Positions 45,862 to 57,452 of a stretch of DNA of 64,000 nt are shown one piece after another. Below the pieces are notes generated by a model. It was not told where the DNA came from, searched no databases, and was given only the letters and a program-made list of their open reading frames with translations. The DNA is taken from positions 6,300,001-6,364,000 of the forward strand of contig CANTUQ010000004.1 of the NCBI GenBank assembly GCA_947683425.1. Direction: 5' to 3'. The position numbers were made by a program, and so were the translations under genes. This DNA comes from Excoecaria cochinchinensis (lineage: Eukaryota > Streptophyta > Magnoliopsida > Malpighiales > Euphorbiaceae). Position 1 is the first letter of the stretch. Every line of letters begins with the position of its first letter.

Positions 45862-47125
45862 CGCAAACCCTGTACTGTGATAGCTGCCAAATCAAAGTCT
45901 GGGAAGTTAAACTCGTACGAATCTCCTTAAATAGGGTGCTCAGCTAGTAACTCTGCTACTACTCACCCTTTAATAGTCTTCCGAGTGATGTATTCAACAT
46001 TGAATTCTTGTAATAACAACAACCATCTCCCCATTTTCTCTAACAAACATGGAGCCTCCTATAGGTATCTAAGAGTTTGTTTCGCTACTGCTTGCACCTT
46101 GTAAGAGTGGAAATAATGTCTCAACTTCTTGGATGACCTGATTACCGCAAGGCAAACCTTTTCTCCTTCTGCATATTTGACCTCATAGCAAAGGAACTTC
46201 TTACTGAGGTAATAGACTGCAAACCTGTTGCGGTGGTCTCAGAATTGTGGGATTCAATAGATATTCCCTAATAGTATCAAAAGCTTTCTGGAAATATTCA
46301 TTCCATACTACAGGTTGGTCTTTTCTGAGCAACTTGACGATTGGCTCGCAAATTGAAGCAAGCTTGGCGATAAACCTGCTGACATACTGCAACTTACCAA
46401 AAAACTTCTGAGGTCCTCTTCTTTCTGAGGTACCGGCATTTTTCTGATGGCCTTAACCTTGTCTGCATTGATCTCAATCCCTCTCTGGCTGACTATATGT
46501 CCTAACAATTTCCCTGAAGTTACACCAAAAATGCATTTTTGGGGGTTCAATCGTATATTATACATACTGATCCTCTGAAAGAACTTCTCTAAAGCCTTAA
46601 AGTGACTCTCTCTTGTGGGTGACTTGATCATCATGTCATCCACGTATACTTTCACCTCCTTGTGGATCAAGTCATCTAGGATCCTCGTTGCCATTCTCTA
46701 ATACATTGTGCCTGCATTCTTCAAGCCAAATGACATCACCCTACAAGCAAAGATCCCCCATTCAGTGATAAAGGCTGCTTTGATCCGATTTGCTATTCTG
46801 TTAAGAATCTGATTGTAGCCTGCATAACCATCTACGAAGCTATACATCATGCAAGTAGCTGCACTGTCTACTAACACATCGATGTGAGGTAGCAAAAAGT
46901 CATCTTTCGGACAAGCTTTGTTCAGATCTCAATAGTCCACACACACACGTACCTTGCCATTCTTTTTAGCCACTAGGACTACATTGGCCAACCAGGTTTG
47001 TTATTGTATTTCAATCTAGAACTTTGCCTCAATCTGTTTATGAATTTCTTCTTTCACTTTATCTGCCCATTCCGGCCTGAGCCTCCTAAGCTTTTGCTTG
47101 ACTGGCTTATGGTCTGGGTATATTG
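45862..47125 (-). pseudogene. Reverse transcriptase and first RNase H of P (broken)
   Basis: On the minus strand: RT with DDFLLPHIDVLVDSAATCMM (46860-46910), FVDGYAGYNQIL, YVDDMMIKSPTRESHF (46620-46660) and KLLGHIVSQRGIEINADKVK, then thumb and connection, then RNase H text (YYLSKKF...EGEKVCLAV) toward 46150. The catalytic YVDD box is intact. Breaks: TGA at about 46928 in DYRDLN (CGA decay), TAG at 46698 where the family has Gln (TYQRM), a frameshift near 46395, and more stops near 46060-45930. It joins the 17276-17474 RNase H piece across element A. It is cut on the right by the O2 LTR at 47126. Confidence 0.88.
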
Positions 47126-48124
47126 GTGAAAACACCGGGTCCTGAGGCAATTCAGACCAAAGTTACCCGATGATGAAAATGATCCCTGTTTACAGGTGAA
47201 AGGGCAATCGGAAGTGACAGTTTCCTCGAAAAAAAATAATAATAAATATAATAATAATAATTTTAATATTTCTTTTTACATATATTATTTTTGTTCTTTA
47301 AATTTTTTTATTATTTTGTTTTGTTTTCCATTTTCTTTATTTAGAAAAAATAATATTATTTTCTTTATCTAAAAAAAATAATATATATATTATTTTCTTT
47401 GTTCTTAAAAATGGGAAATATATATATATATATATATATTTAAAATAAAAAAGAATTGTTTTTGGGTTTTTGGGGGCCCTAGGGCATCAAGGCCCATCTC
47501 ACTCTTGTGAGATGGGGCCTCATAAGACTCAAATGAGTGAGAGGCAGCCTTGCTGCCTAAGACCCACGTTGTGGGTGAGTTTCCCACGTGTCATCTCTCC
47601 CACAGTGCCTCTCTCTTCCTCTTTTCCAAGGGGGTTGGTTTGAAAAACCAGGATTTGGTAGGAAATAATGTAATCATGTCAAATTGAATTTAAGGAGTTG
47701 AAAAAGGAGAACAAGGGGAGGGGCATTATTGGAGTTAACAAAAGAAGAAAAAAAAAAAGAAAAAAAGAAAAAAGAAAAAAGAACACAAAAAAAAGATCGA
47801 GAGAAAATAGGGAGAAAGAAGAGAAAAACTGAAGAAATACATACTGTGAGCTTGATCTGGAGAGCAAAAAGAGGAAAAAAGAGTGAAGGATACATCACCT
47901 TTTAAGTGTTGGTTTTTGTTTTTAAACATGTTATTCCACTGGAACTTTTAAAAGTTCTGTTTTTAACTTTCAATCTAAGAAAAGCAACGAGGAAATCACA
48001 TACTGCCTTTGCAAATCAAAGATCAAGAATTTGAGGGTAAACACTTACTAATCATCTCATTTCTATTTTCTTTTCATTTTCTTTCTTTTGTTTATTTTTA
48101 TTATTGTTCTTTGTTAAACCAGTA

Positions 48125-48240
48125 GGCTTACACTTTGTATATATTATATGTATTGTATATTACACTTTGTATATTATATATGTATTGTATATTATATTAC
48201 ACTTTGTATATATTATATGTATTGTATATATTATTTATTT
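48125..48240 (+). repeat. Tandem repeat of about 45 bases in O2 LTR
   Basis: Three imperfect copies of ACACTTTGTATATTATATGTATTGTATATTAT-type text in a row, AT-rich. No function is suggested. Confidence 0.75.
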
Positions 48241-48534
48241 GTTTCTTTATCTTGTTGATCACGTGTTTATGCTTGATGTGAACAATGAGTATGGGTGTAG
48301 TTTTATCATGCATATTTTGGGGGTTTATCGACACATGCCTGAGCTGTTAGAATCCCTCTGTTTGCCCCTGTTCTTTTTTTTCCTTTTCTTTTACTTTTAT
48401 GTTTCATGCATTTTAAGCTCCATTTTTGTTCTAAATATTTTTGTTTCATGATATTTTCTGATATATATGTTGGTTGAGGCTTGTTATTTGTTGTTGTGGC
48501 TTTTAAAAATCAAAATCAGTGTTTTGCGTTAAAA

Positions 48535-48860
48535 CAGGGCTGATTTACGTAACAGAACAAAAGCGTAGCTGTGTTTTATAAGAAACACAGTTGTGTTTCT
48601 GCATAGCGCGCAATTTATTTAAAAAGCACAGCTATGCTTTCGAAAAACACAGTTGTGCTTTTCGTGCAGCTTGGCTCCTGCACGTCCCTTCGTTCTTGGT
48701 GACGCTTATCTTTGCGTCGTGAAAACACAGCCGTGCTTCATGAGAAAGCACAGCTGTGCTTTCTCTTTCTCTCGCCTTTCTTTCTTTCGTTTTTCGCCGC
48801 TTGTTGTCCCATTGTGAAAAACACAACCATTTTTTTGGTGAAAACACGGCTGTGTTTTCT
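48535..48860 (+). repeat. Palindrome cassette of O2 LTR
   Basis: Tandem near-palindromes AAACACAGTTGTGTTT (48593-48608), AAAGCACAGCTATGCTTT (48620-48637), AAAACACAGTTGTGCTTT (48645-48662), AAAGCACAGCTGTGCTTT (48744-48761) and AAAACACGGCTGTGTTTT (48840-48857). The core is CACAGCTGTG, unlike the CACGA/TCGTG cores of the Tekay-like LTRs. The tandem layout and mid-LTR position are the same. Confidence 0.82.
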
Positions 48861-50101
48861 TCTCTTCTCCTTTTTTATTTATTTTTTTGTTTCTATATAC
48901 ATTATATTTATTCCATTTATTTTCTTCCTTTAATTAATGCATCCATTTTATAGTTGATTCATTCCATTAAATTAATTATTCATAATTAATTGATTTATTT
49001 AATTATTATTTACTTGATTTATTATTTTTTTTAATTATTTATCTTATTCAATTAACTTCAGTTAATTAATTTATTTGTTCATTTTAATTACTTAACTTGT
49101 TTCACTAACATTATATTCTATTTTGTTTTTTTATTTTGCCTCCAAAAATCATTTATTTGTGCGAGTTACACACTTGAGCTCGGGTTGGAGGTTCGGGAGA
49201 TTAGAGGCCATCCATTCTAGAGTTTGTCCTTTTAATTTTTTTATTTATTATTTATTTTATTATTTTTAGGTGTTGCACGTGAAAAATATTTTATTAATTG
49301 CTCGAATCATAGAAAATCACATTTTTTTATATAACTAATAACTTGTGAATTTTTATTAATAAAATGGACCAATGTCCTATTTTAGCCAATAAAACCTCAC
49401 TTTCAAATGGAGAACTTAGTTTTCTTAAAATGGGATACTCATCCCGGTTTTCTCAATAAATATCCTAAAAATAGTTGTTCAATTTTTTTTCTAATAAATA
49501 AAAAGGAACCAATGTTCCTAAAATTCATGACCTTATTTATGTGTGTTGCATTTTAATTTCTTTCATGTGTTTATTTGCTTGTTTATTTTTTATTTATTTA
49601 CTTTTATTTGGGGGATTGTTTTGTCCCAACTTTTATTTATTTTCACTATTTATTTGGGGGATTGTTCTGTCCCACTTTATTTATTTTTGTAATTTATTTA
49701 TTTATTTACTGCTTTATTTACCGCTTTCCAATGTGAATGGATGCGCTTTTAAAATTTACTGCACAATCGCGTGAGATAAGAGATAGAATTTAGATTTCTT
49801 AATAACTCATTTATAAAACCTAAGTCATTAATAAGAGTGAAGTTCCGAACACCTTCTCTGGTTTAGACCAATAGAGGTCAGAGACCTCTCCCAATTTCTT
49901 GTAAATTGGGTGGCGACTCCAAAATACCTCAAAAGGTGCCTAAAAGCGTTATGGGTCTAGATCCTCCTTTCTAATGTTCTATTGGGAAGGAGGCATCCAA
50001 GATGGCTCATGATGCCCAAGATCATAAAGACGCGAACCGATTCCTCGAGCCCCAAAAGGCGGGCTCAAAGAGGGCCTTGCTGGTTTCAGCGCGTGTCACA
50101 G

Positions 50102-50119
50102 TGGCGACTCCACTTGGGA
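50102..50119 (+). promoter_or_regulatory. Primer binding site of O2, tRNA-Arg type
   Basis: TGGCGACTCCACTTGGGA directly after the LTR end. It is the Tat/Ogre-type primer site and is matched by O1 at 4775-4757. Confidence 0.72.
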
Positions 50120-51038
50120 TGATCAAAACTTCACTTCAAAAGTAATTTAAGTTAAAATTATAATTGAGTTAGTAAGAATCAAAAATTCCAGTTCTAATCA
50201 AAATTGCATTACATACATTAGAGCCTTAGAATATGTTAGTTGGTCCCTTATCTACCCCGGTGCGTTCCTAAAACACGACCCTACTTTCACTCATTGTAGG
50301 GAAGTGTTTGGGATAATCACCAGCCCAAGCCTTGTACCATCAAATGGTATATCAAATGGAGACCCGATTGGTCGCTATGCTCGTGATGAGCTAGACCCGT
50401 TGGCAAGGACCATGCTTGGGTAGACCTAAAGAAATACTACCTTCGACCAAAGCACATATAATGGCAATAGATACTCTCACTAGGTAAAATGTACCATAAT
50501 ATCGTGCTTGCTATTCGGGCCGTCATATATTAAATAAATTCAATTAAATTAAATGGCCTTTCACTAAAGGCTTTCATGCCCCGGTGGGCCCATCTTAATT
50601 TGGTTGAATTGTTTAAATACATAATGGCCAAACACTCATACGAATGCACATTAGGCTAGAGTTGTTATGTTGCCGGTTTTTACCGTGCATTATACGTGTC
50701 CAATGGGTTCCCTGTTAACCCTTGGATAAAGCCCACCTAGGAGAGAGACTGCACGAGCCCGTGTGTGGGAGAAATAAGGTCAGAAGAATCTATATGCTTG
50801 CATGTGTTTGTCTATGCTGTACCAGCACGACCATGCATTGCACTTTAAGTCATGCATCATCCTAACAGAGGTATGTTTTGCAGCCATCATAGATTCACCC
50901 AGGTGGTTTAGAGGTCCCGACGGTCGATTGAAAAAGGTTTCACTTTTGGGGCTATCAGAGTTGGTTTCAGATCAGAGTTCGGATTCCTTTTCAGAGGGTA
51001 GTGAGATTTTGTCTTCTGAGTCATCAGCTGAAGCAAGT
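50120..51038 (+). other. Leader of O2
   Basis: Homologous to the O1 leader. An acceptor-like TTTTGCAG lies at 50876-50883. The frame of gag is open upstream of the start chosen below, back to about 50802, so the real start is uncertain. No separate gene is seen. Confidence 0.6.
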
Positions 51039-51814
51039 ATGTCTAACCCAGTGAGTGGTTTTGATGTAACCAGGGCAATGATTACCGAGGAAGTAGGGAA
51101 GAGAATGGAGGAATTTGAGGCCCGTATGATGACGATGATGGGCAACCTTGCCACTACCTTAGCCCCACTGGCTGGGCAATAGGCTGCTGCTCCAGCTAGG
51201 GAGCAAGAAGAACAAGGGGTTGCTAGAGAGGATCCCCCAGCTACAGTTGATCCACCTGTAGTTGAGCCAAGAGCGCCAGTCCCTGTTGAGCAGAGGGAAG
51301 GCCCGAGATCTGTGGTTGACCTATGGGATGAGCAGGAAGAACAGACGGTAGTGAAGGGAAAATCGCCCAAGTTAGAAGATGCAATGTGGAGGAAAATGGA
51401 GGAAAGATTTGAAGCTATGATAAGAATGTTGAAGGTAGGAGGAGGGATGAACCCCAAGGATCGAGAACTGGATAGTGATGATCTAATACCTCAGAACTTC
51501 AAAATGCCTGATATTTCTAAATTCGATGGCACTTCTGATCCCACCGCGCACATAAAGCAGTACTCGTTGGTGATGAAGGGTACTACATTAACTAAGAGAC
51601 AAAAGATTGAGTATTTTTGTATGAGCTTAACCGGCCCGGCGGTGGATTTGTACCATAGGCTAGATCGAAGGACAAAAAAGGATTGGGATTTATTGACAGA
51701 GGAGTTCCTCAGACAATACGATTGTAGTACGAGAATAGAGGTAACTCTAAAGGATTTGGAGCTATTGCAGCAAAGGGAGAGGGAGTCTTTTCATGAATAC
51801 GTCAATGTGAGGCA
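51039..51814 (+). pseudogene. gag: gag of O2 (broken, 3' half lost)
   Basis: Starts MSNPVSGFDVTRAM, collinear with the O1 Gag (both have TEEVGKRMEEFEARM). One TAG at 51180-51182 replaces an expected Gln. Then come SPKLEDAMWRKMEERFEAMI and the capsid domain DISKFDGTSDPTAHIKQYSL to REVSFHEY-like text. At about 51814 the homology ends in mid-domain and the sequence becomes antisense RT. The open frame runs on to 52085, but that tail is not protein of any known kind. Confidence 0.85.
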
Positions 51815-52225
51815 GCGAAAAGTCATCTTTCAGACAAGCTTTGTTCAGATCTCTATAGTCCATAAACACGCGTACCTTGCCATTCTTCTTAGCCACTGGG
51901 ACGACATTGGCCAACCAGGTTGGATATTATACTTCAATCAGGAACTTGGCCTCAATCTGTTTATAAAATTCTTCTTTCACTTTCTCTGCCCATTCTGGCC
52001 TGAGCCTTCTAAGCTTCTGCTTGACCGATATATTGGGATGGCATGTTTCGCAATTTCACGATCTACTCTTAGCATATCATCATAGGTCCAGGCAAAGAAT
52101 TTTTCATGTTTTCTTAAAATTCTCTCAAATTTTTCTCTCTTAAGGAGTCACGTTAGATGCTATCAATATTTATTTTGGGTTTTTTGAAGTTTCAAGATTA
52201 AATGGGGTAGCATCAGTTGAATAAA
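51815..52225 (-). pseudogene. RT N-terminal and linker piece of P
   Basis: Antisense of the pol segment from the FAWTYEDMPGIDRD-like linker through the start of RT. Bases 51815-52030 repeat the stretch 46897-47125 on the other side of O2 (roughly 88% identical by eye). Bases 52030-52225 carry on past the O2 insertion point with the linker. S2 then interrupts it at 52225, and the linker resumes at 57453. Confidence 0.8.
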
Positions 52226-54329
52226 TGTAATGGCCCAAATACCGATCTAGAACTATCAGTGAAAAATTTTAGTGTTATCATGATGATCGCAGCGTTGAAC
52301 AGTGTAGGGAGTGAGTTTGCCGGTGTCAATGTTTAATGATAAGTGTGCCGAAAGTATAGTGATTTCGAGATGGGTAACCCAGGGTTGGCTATACAGCAAA
52401 CCCGGTTGTCCAGCATCAGAAAAATTTTAATTTCGCAAAAATGATCTGTGGGTCGTTAGGAGTCTATTGGTGAAATTTGAGATGAAAACGGAGTTAAATT
52501 GACCTCTATAAGTCATTCTGAAGTTGGCCTCCTATTCAGTTCAATTTGAACCGAGGTTTGACTGAGGGGTTATATATAGTAAATAAGGCCTAATGGGTGT
52601 TGAGTGTGTGGAATAAGACAATAGAAATGTTATCTGTGAATTTTAACAGCATTAGAGTTGTATTTTACGGTAGAAGAAAAATTGATCGAATCGGACCAAT
52701 TTAAGTGAACTGAGGTTCAAATGCACTCCGATTGAGCTAAAATTTGCAGAGGGCGTATTTTTGATGTTTTAAGATCAATAGAGTTGCTTATAAGTGAAAA
52801 TAATGAGAGGAACATATAGATACTTTGGAAAAGTGCAATTGAACCGAAAAATTGAAATTTTAGTTTAAATTGGTTGGACAATCTTGGTTGGACCAATTCG
52901 GTTCATTATAGGGCTATCTAAGAAGAGAGAAGGCTAGATTTCTCTAGAGCAATCCAAAAAAATTTGACCTTCTTCTTCTTCTTCAAAATCAAATGGTTTT
53001 TCTTCACTTCTCCTCCATTTTTCTTCTTTATTTCTCCAATTTTTCCCAAAATTAAACCTCCTATACAAATTTCAGCTGCTTTAAAATTATATAGAATTTA
53101 TGGGACTCCATTTGGAGCACTGAAAGTTGAGAAAATCAAGTGTGCAAAGTTTATATCAAGATTTAAGGTATGTGATTTAAGGGTTTTTAATTTAGTTTAT
53201 TGGTCCCTATGGGGCTTTTTGAGGGTGTAGAACACATTCATGATGTTAGATTTCGTATTGGAAGTTTGCTTTTAAAGTTATGTGGATTTTTGAATTCAGC
53301 CACCTTAGGGAATAAAAGGGAATGATGGAGTTTTAAGGAGTTATGGCATGGGAAGCATGTTTATGATGTGGAGAACAAGAATCTAAGGTGAGTGGATACA
53401 TTATCATTCATTTTCCATTGACTATGTGTGAATTTTAGGTTATGTTTAAGTGTGAAAATGAGATTTAGGCATGTTTAATTAAATCTAATGTGATATTCAT
53501 AATCTATAGACTTAATATAGTATATAAATATGATTAGATGAAATTAAAACATATTGGAATGAAAACTCTAATGTAGGCCAAATGGTTATTAAAGGATTTC
53601 CTCAAGATCTAATGATGATTATGGTATGTAAATGATGGATATAATGTATATAATATGTTTAAAGCATAATAGAGTGATTAAAGGAATCAAAAGAAATTAT
53701 AATGAAATGGTAAGGTAGTGGCAGAATGGTATATAAGGGGTTTAATTAAGATATATGATGAATTGTGCCATATAAATAATATTTATAGCATGTTTAATAT
53801 GTAAAGTGTATGAATGAGTGATTAAATGAAATTAAAGTGCATGATGTGAAAAAGTGATTCATTGGCCGAATGGTATTTATAAGGAATAAAGTGTGTATTT
53901 TGATAATTAATGTAATGTAATAGCATAATATGATTAAGTGCTTATTAATGAGTGTGCATGTAAAGTGGTAAGTGAAAATGAAGTGTATGAAAAAATAAGT
54001 GTGATGGTACAATGTGATATTTATATGAATAATGATGAAATATTGCCCTTAGTAGTTGTCTGGCAGTGAAATTTAGTCCAGAATATAATTGGCTAGCCAT
54101 AGGAATTCCACACCGCGGTACGAGTCATGGTGACTCTATATTGATAGGCCAGTGACGGCTTATCTCAGTTTCAGTGTAAATCAGTGTTTAGTGTAGTGCA
54201 TTGCAATAAAAATGGTCCTACTTGGATCATTTTATAGTGTAATGGGTCTGTGGGGCCCATATCCCGCATATCCGGTTACTAGATTTTTTACCGGGTCCAT
54301 AGTAGGGGCATAATGGTAAATATGTGATA

Positions 54330-57000
54330 AGAATAATTGAAATGGTGATAAAAAGTGAAAATGAGTGAAAACAGGACTAAAATGAAGCAAATAGAAAGTT
54401 TAAGGTAAAACAGTAATTTTACAAAAAGTTGGTAAAAAGTGAGCAAGTTAGGTAAAAAGTGTAAGTGTAAGGATAAAATTGTAATTTTGGCAAAATATGA
54501 GGTTAAAATAGTAAATTAGTGAAAAAGTGATAAAATAAAGATCTAATTGTAATTTAGTGAAATATATAAGGTTAAAAGTGGTAATTAAGTGTAAAAAGGG
54601 TAAAATAGTAATTAAATAAGTAAATAAGGGTATAAGTGTAAAATGGATTGTAAATAAGGCTAAAAGGGTAATTATTGAATAATTGAGGGCAAAATGGTAA
54701 TTAAGTGGAAAATGAGGACATAAAGGGAATTAGTGAAAAAGAAAGGACGTGGATGGCATTATGGTAAAAGTAAGGACATGAATGTAATTAATGTAAAAGA
54801 TGGGACATAGATGTAATTAATGGAAAAGCTAGGGACGTATATGGAATTAAGTGAAAAGATTAAGGACTTAAGTGTAGCTAATTATAATTGGTGAAGTAAG
54901 TATGGAATATGTATATATATAATGTAATTAAAGTGATTTAATAAATAATATGATTAAGATGGGATTAATTAATGAATGAGTAATAGAATATGTTAATTGA
55001 CAAAATAGTAACATAGTTAATTAATTAATGAATTTAAGTGGATTATTACATTGAGAAAATAGTGAGTAAAATATTATATTTAATTAATTATATTGTAGTT
55101 AGTGAAAATTTATGCATAAGTGAATGAATGATTTAAATGAGTGATTTAAGGATTAAAATGTGATTTGTGAGTTAATAATAAAATTAATAGTGAGAATAAT
55201 TATAACTGGTGGTATGATTGTAATTATAGTGAATTTAAGTGGTAATATTGAAATTAATGAATAATGCGGGGACTAAAGTGTAATGTGAGGAAAATATTAT
55301 GGTATTGACTAGGTGGAAATTGGTATGCTAAATAATAAAATAATGTAATAATAAAATTAAGTAGTGCCAATTTTGTAAATATAAAATAATTAAAGGCTAA
55401 ATTCTAATTTAGCTTAAAGTAAGGGACTAAGTTGCAAATTGACGATAATAAGGCTAAGGAAGGAATTAAAATGTAATTACGCAATAAGAGAGATAATAAT
55501 TGTGCGTATCTGATAATTAGTGAACGAACAATTAAGAAATATAGAATTACATTGTTTGATTAATTATTAAACGTGTATTGAATTTAATTGATTTGTGTAT
55601 ACAATGGCTAGTTATGAGTATGTGATTTAAATAAATTAAAATAAATTAATGATTGAATTAATATGCTAGTGGCAATGAAAGATAAATAGGCACATTAGTG
55701 GCATTATTGTAAATAAGTGAAATTTATTGGATTTAAACATAATTGATTATAACAATGCTGTTAATAATATTTAAGTGTAAATGGAAGAGAAATAGACTAC
55801 TAAGTAAATGAATAAATTGGTTTTATGTATGTGTAAATTAAGAGATGATATTTGGAAATAAATAAATAATAAGGTAGATAATAATGACAATATAAGTCAA
55901 GTTAAATGGAAAGATGGTGTTTTAAATTGTAAGAAACATAGAGAGATTAAATTGTAAAGTTAATTATTAAGAGGCTACAGTGAATAAAAGTACAGTGTAA
56001 ATTAATTGAATAAAGGTAATAAGTAGGATTGGCAAATTAAGTGTAGCCAAAATAATTAGAATATTAGAAGTGCCTAATTGAGTATATTGGGAAATAAAGA
56101 TTTTCATAGTAAAAGTGTTAAAGGATAGAGCGATTAATAAATAGTGTCAAGATAAAAAGAAAATAGACGGGCCATTAATGTGAATAATAATATAAGTGAC
56201 CAAAGTCGAATAAGAAAGAACATATTAGTAACGAAATTTATAATGACGTATATGTGAACCAAATGAATAGTAAAATATAGACAGGTATAGGTCAATCGAT
56301 AGCTAAGTGATAAGCGAAAATTGTTAAGCAAAACGAGTGTTTAAGTGAAATGAAATTGATAAGTGATATTGTAAAGTAAAATTGTTGATAAGTGTATAAT
56401 CGAAATTAATTTAAGTAAATGACTTAACGGAAGATTTAACATAGTAAATGATATTAACGTAAGAGAGTTAGTGTAGTGTAAAAGAGTAAAGGAAATGTTA
56501 GAAACGCAAAGAAAACAATAGTATTGGATCAGTGTTACTAGTAGTGAAATAATGATAAATTATAAAGTAAGTTGATAAACAATTTAGTGTCTGAAATTAA
56601 ATTATAATTGAGCATCCAAATTAAGGAAAGAATCTAATAGGTTATTTACAAAGATAAAAGAATTAAAAGGAGATACATATGAAATTGATCGTAAATGGCA
56701 AACTGAACAAGGTGTTAAGCGACAAGAGTCATTAGTGCACATGATAAAGTCAGTGATAATAGTAATGAAAAGAATAGAACAAATAAATAAGGTAAAGCAC
56801 CGAAATTGACAAATAATAGTAAAATTGACAACATTAAAGATTAATAGTGTAAATGATAGTGAAATCGATAAGTGTAATGGTTAAGAGTGTAAGTGATAGT
56901 GAAATTGTTAATGGTATGTTAGCGAATAACGAATTACAGAGTATTGTTAAGGTAAAGACATTGATTAGTGATAATAGTGACAGTGATAAAGATAAAAATA
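54330..57000 (+). repeat. C-depleted degenerate repeat region of S2
   Basis: I count 16 C in the 600 bases 54541-55140, against roughly 12 G per 60 in sampled lines. The text is built of loosely repeated words such as GGACATGAATGTAATTAATG, GGTAATTAAGTG and AAAATAGTAA. At 54765-54890 three consecutive units of about 30-40 bases share the plan GGGACxTxxATGTAATTAA. No ORF is present. Confidence 0.7.
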
Positions 57001-57117
57001 GTATGTTATAAACTATTTAAAAGATTTAGAAATAATCGTCTCCAAAATCTAAATACAGTAAAACAATTAAGTGAACAAGTATGTAGGATTAGTATGGAAA
57101 ACTTAGGATAAGTATCC

Positions 57118-57168
57118 ACCACTGGGCATTTTAATGCTCAGCGCGTAGTGTGTTAAATGCGCGCAGGT
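57118..57168 (+). promoter_or_regulatory. Two-stem-loop module of S2 (divergent)
   Basis: Stem 1 is CTGGGCAT-TTTA-ATGCTCAG (57122-57141). Stem 2 is GCGCG...CGCGC (57141-57164), followed by CAG|GT. The bases are almost all different from the CTAAGCG/CACGGG module of the other LTRs, but both stems and the final CAG|GT are kept. Confidence 0.62.
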
Positions 57169-57452
57169 TATAATAGTTAGATGTGGCCGAAGACGTAGAA
57201 GAAATTGAAGATTGAGCAACAGCAAGAACCGAAGGATTTGCATGGCATGTATACGAGCGCAGTTGGAGAAAGCTATGGTATGGGTAGGTAATTTATGTGT
57301 TAATATATTGTTATGTTATTGTGTATGTATTGTTATGTTTGTTAAAAAAAAAATTAGAGCTTTCAAGTGTATCATCAGTGATTGGTAATGCAGTGCAGTG
57401 TTGTGACATCCGGTATCCGCATCATTTACGGGTATAAGGGTGTTACAATAAA

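Larger units (their letters stand above)
47126..50100 (+). repeat. 5' LTR of O2 (Ogre-like)
   Basis: 2,975 bp, from TGAAAACACCGGGTCCTG to GCGCGTGTCACA, with the primer site one base further. The left flank ends in attgg. The other target copy would be the attgg in TATATTGGGATGG near 52035, but the right half of O2 is missing. It holds a tandem repeat at 48125-48240, a palindrome cassette at 48535-48860, and a donor-like GAG|GGTAA near 48036 that matches the O1 LTR near 6270. Confidence 0.8.
52221..57452 (+). mobile_element. Solo LTR S2 (5.2 kb) with its target duplication ataaa
   Basis: The LTR is 52226-57447 (5,222 bp), TGTAATGGCCC...GGGTGTTACA, flanked by ataaa at 52221-52225 and 57448-57452. 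It has a donor-like AAG|GTGAGT (GT at 53388) and a two-stem-loop module at 57118-57168. Between about 54330 and 57000 the plus strand is nearly free of C. No primer site, gag, pol or polypurine tract is visible, so I call it a solo LTR, although a gutted element without visible LTR borders is possible. Confidence 0.75.

Noticed and set aside
48104..48451. 115-codon hydrophobic plus-strand ORF in the O2 LTR
   Set aside because: It spans an AT-rich tandem repeat in the LTR. The hydrophobicity follows from T-rich codons, and O1 has no matching frame.
51815..52085. Carboxy end of the 257-codon plus-strand frame starting in O2 gag
   Set aside because: This part reads antisense through the RT of P. 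The true coding strand there is minus, so it is an artefact of the chimeric join.
53794..56331. Minus-strand hydrophobic ORFs in S2
   Set aside because: They come from reading the C-poor, A-rich strand in reverse. Composition alone produces Ile, Phe, Leu and His runs.
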